Assembly (NCBI GenBank): GCA_017408535.1 | Contig: JAFQUL010000039.1 | Location: 1-8,874 of the forward strand | Source: Clostridia bacterium | GTDB lineage: Bacteria; Bacillota; Clostridia; Oscillospirales; CAG-272 | DNA: 8,874 nt | Direction of reading: 5' to 3' | Shown: positions 7,003 to 8,874 of the stretch, piece after piece | Layout: the number at the start of each line of letters is the position of its first letter | Position numbering within the stretch: position 1 is the stretch's first letter | Notes under the pieces: generated by a model | Databases searched by the model: none | What the model saw: the letters and a program-made list of their open reading frames with translations, nothing else | What the model was told of the DNA's origin: nothing | Made by a program: the position numbers and the translations under genes

Positions 7003-7068
7003 TCAGCCTTTCGGCTGCGTAAAATATCAGATAAAACAGATGTTATTGCGGGATGTTTTCCCGGGGGA
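7003..7068 (-). other. fumC-hdrB spacer with two small hairpins
   Basis: The transcript between the fumC stop and the hdrB start contains two possible hairpins. The first pairs CGGGA (7063-7059) with TCCCG (7053-7049) around a five-base loop, just after fumC. The second, CAGCC-GAAA-GGCTG (7017-7004), has a five-base-pair stem capped by a GNRA-type tetraloop, and ends three bases before the hdrB GGAG. Neither is followed by a run of U, so a terminator is unlikely. They may shield or punctuate the message between fumC and the redox genes. Confidence 0.35.
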
Positions 7069-8445
7069 TCAGACCATTTCCTCCGGGTGGAATACCTCGT
7101 CAAACTTCTCGGGGGTAAGGAAGCCGAGTTCAACGCAAGCCTCCTTAAGAGATATATTGTCCTTGTATGCCTTTTTTGCGGTCTTTGCGGCGTTCTCATA
7201 ACCGATATAGGGATTGAGGGCGGTGACCAGCATCAGAGAATTGTGCAGGTTATGGTACATCTTGTCCTTGTTTGCGGTTATACCTACGGCACAGTTCTTG
7301 TTGAAGGATACGATAGCCTCAGCGAGAAGTCTTGAAGACTGCAGGAAATTGTATATGCAAACGGGCATAAATACGTTAAGCTCAAAGTTACCCTGGGATG
7401 CGGCCATGCCTACTGCAACGTCGTTGCCCATTACCTGCACTGCGACCATGGTAACAGCCTCACACTGAGTAGGGTTGACCTTGCCGGGCATAATGGAAGA
7501 GCCGGGCTCGTTCTCGGGAATAAATATCTCGCCGAGACCGTCGCGGGGGCCGGATGCCAGCCAGCGGATATCGTTTGCGATCTTCATCATATCGCATGCC
7601 AGAGCCTTGACCGCACCGTGAGCAAATACCAGCTCGTCCTTTGAGGTGAGAGAATGGAACTTGTTCTCAGCGGTTACGAAGGGCTTGCCGGTAAGCTCGG
7701 CAACAGTCTCTGCGACCTTTTCGGCAAATCCGGCGGGTGCGTTAAGACCGGTACCTACGGCGGTGCCGCCAAGCGCTAATTCATAAAGAGGTGAAAGTGA
7801 ACGGCGGATGAGTTCAATATCCTTTTCAAGACTGCTTCTCCAGCCGCTGATCTCCTGGCTGAACTTGATGGGGGTCGCATCCTGAAGATGGGTTCTGCCG
7901 CTCTTTACAATACCCTCATTCTCTTCTTCAAGGCGCTTGAAGGTAGCTATAAGCTCCTCTGTCGCAGGAATGAGCTTTTCCTCAAGGGAAAGCACTGCGG
8001 CGATATGCATTGCCGTGGGGAAGGTGTCGTTTGAGGACTGGCTCATATTTATATCGTCATTGGGATGAAGAAGCTTTTTACCCGCTATCTCGTTACCGCG
8101 GTTTGCGATGACCTCGTTTGCATTCATATTGGACTGAGTACCGGATCCGGTCTGCCAGACAACGAGAGGAAAGTGATCGTTTAACTGTCCGGCAATTACC
8201 TCATCGCAAGCTCCCCTGATCGCCGACAGTTTTTCATCGGTCATCTTCTCGGGCTTAAGAGAATTATTTGTTATAGCGGCGGCCTTCTTGAGAATACCGA
8301 AGGCGTGAGTGATCTCGCGGGGCATGATCTCTATACCCTCGCCGATTCTGAAATTCTGATGGCTGCGTTCAGTCTGTGCCGCCCAGTACTTGTCGGCAGG
8401 AACCTGAACCTCGCCCATTGAGTCGTGCTCGATACGATACTTCAT
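7069..8445 (-). CDS. fumC: Fumarase, class II (fumarate hydratase)
   Basis: A full-length, 458-residue class II fumarate hydratase of the aspartase/fumarase superfamily; it interconverts malate and fumarate in the cytosol as a homotetramer and needs no iron-sulfur cluster. The three conserved superfamily regions are present: SGTQSNMN at 101-108, GRTHLQDATP at 183-192 with H186, and the signature loop GSSIMPGKVNP at 315-325, whose serines include the catalytic one. SSND at 137-140 is also typical. The SGTQSNMN and KVNP strings fit fumarase better than aspartase or argininosuccinate lyase. ATG at 8445 follows AGAGG by eight bases. As the first gene of the operon it probably supplies fumarate to the reductase implied downstream, although the sequence does not show direction. 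Aspartase (AspA) is the main alternative and is less likely. Confidence 0.95.
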   Translation of the reverse strand: MKYRIEHDSMGEVQVPADKYWAAQTERSHQNFRIGEGIEIMPREITHAFGILKKAAAITNNSLKPEKMTDEKLSAIRGACDEVIAGQLNDHFPLVVWQTGSGTQSNMNANEVIANRGNEIAGKKLLHPNDDINMSQSSNDTFPTAMHIAAVLSLEEKLIPATEELIATFKRLEEENEGIVKSGRTHLQDATPIKFSQEISGWRSSLEKDIELIRRSLSPLYELALGGTAVGTGLNAPAGFAEKVAETVAELTGKPFVTAENKFHSLTSKDELVFAHGAVKALACDMMKIANDIRWLASGPRDGLGEIFIPENEPGSSIMPGKVNPTQCEAVTMVAVQVMGNDVAVGMAASQGNFELNVFMPVCIYNFLQSSRLLAEAIVSFNKNCAVGITANKDKMYHNLHNSLMLVTALNPYIGYENAAKTAKKAYKDNISLKEACVELGFLTPEKFDEVFHPEEMV

Positions 8446-8527
8446 AATGTATACCTCTGAAAAAATAATGATACTGTTACAGATTAACGTGATCCAAAGC
8501 CTTGTTTATAGAGTGGTATATGTGTGC

Positions 8528-8545
8528 TTTTCCGGTATCGGAAAA
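8528..8545 (-). promoter_or_regulatory. Perfect 18-base inverted repeat downstream of the promoter, possible operator
   Basis: On the minus strand TTTTCCG (8545-8539), a four-base spacer ATAC and CGGAAAA (8534-8528) form a perfect 7+7 inverted repeat. It would begin about 13 bases after the predicted transcription start, where a bound repressor could block transcription. It is not followed by a U-tract in either direction, so it is not an intrinsic terminator. The arm sequence does not match the Rex consensus (TTGTGAA-type arms), and I do not recognise the regulator. Confidence 0.4.
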
Positions 8546-8564
8546 AACAATTCCCACTTTAATA

Positions 8565-8593
8565 ATTATACTCTAATGTAATATATTTTTCAA
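8565..8593 (-). promoter_or_regulatory. Likely sigma-A promoter of the fumC-hdr-flx operon
   Basis: On the minus strand TTGAAA (8593-8588) and a perfect TATAAT (8570-8565) are separated by exactly 17 bases. This is the best promoter match I found upstream of fumC. Transcription would start near 8558 and leave a leader of about 110 bases before the fumC start codon. The surrounding DNA is AT-rich, so chance -10 matches are possible (another TATAAT at 8600-8595 lacks a good -35). Confidence 0.62.
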
Positions 8594-8753
8594 TATTATA
8601 ATTGTCACTTGGATATAATTTTACGATTTTTCTGTATTTTTTCGTAAAGAAAACGGTAACGGATGGAGAATATGCCGAAAAATGCCCGTAAAATTCGGTG
8701 AAAACGTATTATCTGAGCGGAAAGTTGGTTTACTGTGGGTGTTTATATTTTTC

Positions 8754-8874
8754 ATGGAAAACAAAAAGACGCCCGTTAAGGATGGGAGTGTGGGGTTCGA
8801 ACTGAATTTTCGTCGCAAAGCTCCTCAAATTCTCAGAAGAATGTACATAGCCACATATCTTGTCCGAAAGTTGG
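8754..8874 (+). CDS. Possible start of a divergent gene, cut by the window edge
   Basis: From ATG at 8754 a plus-strand frame stays open for 40 codons to the window edge. The product begins MENKKTPVKDGSV and continues basic and Arg/Lys-rich, with an amphipathic-looking stretch at about 28-39. The frame is also open upstream, through an ATG at 8682. Neither start has a good ribosome binding site: only GTGGGTG lies about 13-19 bases before 8754. I do not recognise the product, and 40 open codons could occur by chance. Confidence 0.27.
   Translation, partial: MENKKTPVKDGSVGFELNFRRKAPQILRRMYIATYLVRKL

Larger units (their letters stand above)
8446..8753. other. AT-rich intergenic region upstream of fumC
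   Basis: No convincing complete gene is seen here. It holds the promoter and inverted repeat listed separately, the fumC leader, and an AT-rich stretch (about 8560-8650). A further inverted repeat, TTTACGA (8620-8626) with TCGTAAA (8642-8648), has a 15-base T-rich spacer, and CCGAA (8675-8679) can pair with TTCGG (8694-8698). These are weak and may be chance in AT-rich DNA. A 65-codon minus-strand frame at 8621-8818 is rich in Ser, Thr, Asn and Phe and has no recognisable feature. Confidence 0.5.

Noticed and set aside
7049..7063. Intrinsic terminator after fumC
   Set aside because: The stem is only five base pairs and is followed by CAATAAC, with no U-run.
8776..8800. tRNA-like T-loop string GGGGTTCGAACT
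   Set aside because: The five bases on either side of the loop do not pair on either strand, and no acceptor, anticodon or D arms fit around it.
8621..8818. 65-codon minus-strand frame upstream of fumC
   Set aside because: Composition is Ser/Thr/Asn/Phe-rich as expected from translating AT-rich intergenic DNA; no ribosome binding site or family feature recognised, and it overlaps the region just upstream of the promoter.

Overview
The window carries one long minus-strand operon, transcribed from about position 8,560 towards position 1 and running off the left edge. Almost every protein is a cytosolic redox enzyme rich in iron-sulfur and flavin motifs. The moderate GC content, strong GGAGG-type ribosome binding sites, tight packing and a TTGAAA-17-TATAAT promoter fit an anaerobic Firmicute of the Clostridia, possibly a gut Oscillospiraceae-like lineage. 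That taxonomic call is inference from style and gene content; no rRNA or other phylogenetic marker is present.

Order of transcription: fumC (class II fumarase, 8445-7069); hdrB (6990-6199), hdrC (6206-5820) and hdrA (5805-3811), the three heterodisulfide-reductase-type subunits; flxD/mvhD-like (3820-3386); flxC-like (3398-2400) and flxB-like (2407-1388), two ferredoxin-like adapter proteins; flxA-like (1386-553), an FAD/NAD(P)H oxidoreductase with a C-terminal [2Fe-2S] site; and the first 180 codons of a succinate dehydrogenase/fumarate reductase-type iron-sulfur protein (540 to the left edge). From hdrB onward the genes overlap or lie 1-14 bases apart. The only longer gap in the operon is 78 bases between fumC and hdrB, holding two small RNA hairpins. 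The 429 bases upstream of fumC hold the likely promoter, a perfect 18-base inverted repeat just downstream of it, AT-rich DNA, and perhaps the start of a divergent reading frame.

How the parts fit together: FlxABCD-HdrABC is an established family arrangement in which FlxA oxidises NAD(P)H, FlxB/C/D relay electrons, and the HdrA flavin is thought to split electron pairs between ferredoxin (low potential) and HdrBC (high potential). In methanogens HdrBC reduces the CoM-S-S-CoB heterodisulfide; in sulfate reducers DsrC has been proposed as partner. Here the module sits between fumarase and a fumarate-reductase-type iron-sulfur protein, and no DsrC is in view. The most interesting reading is a soluble, electron-bifurcating NADH-linked fumarate reduction system: malate to fumarate by FumC, then fumarate to succinate with concomitant ferredoxin reduction. 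This is a hypothesis. The flavoprotein subunit it needs would have to lie beyond position 1.
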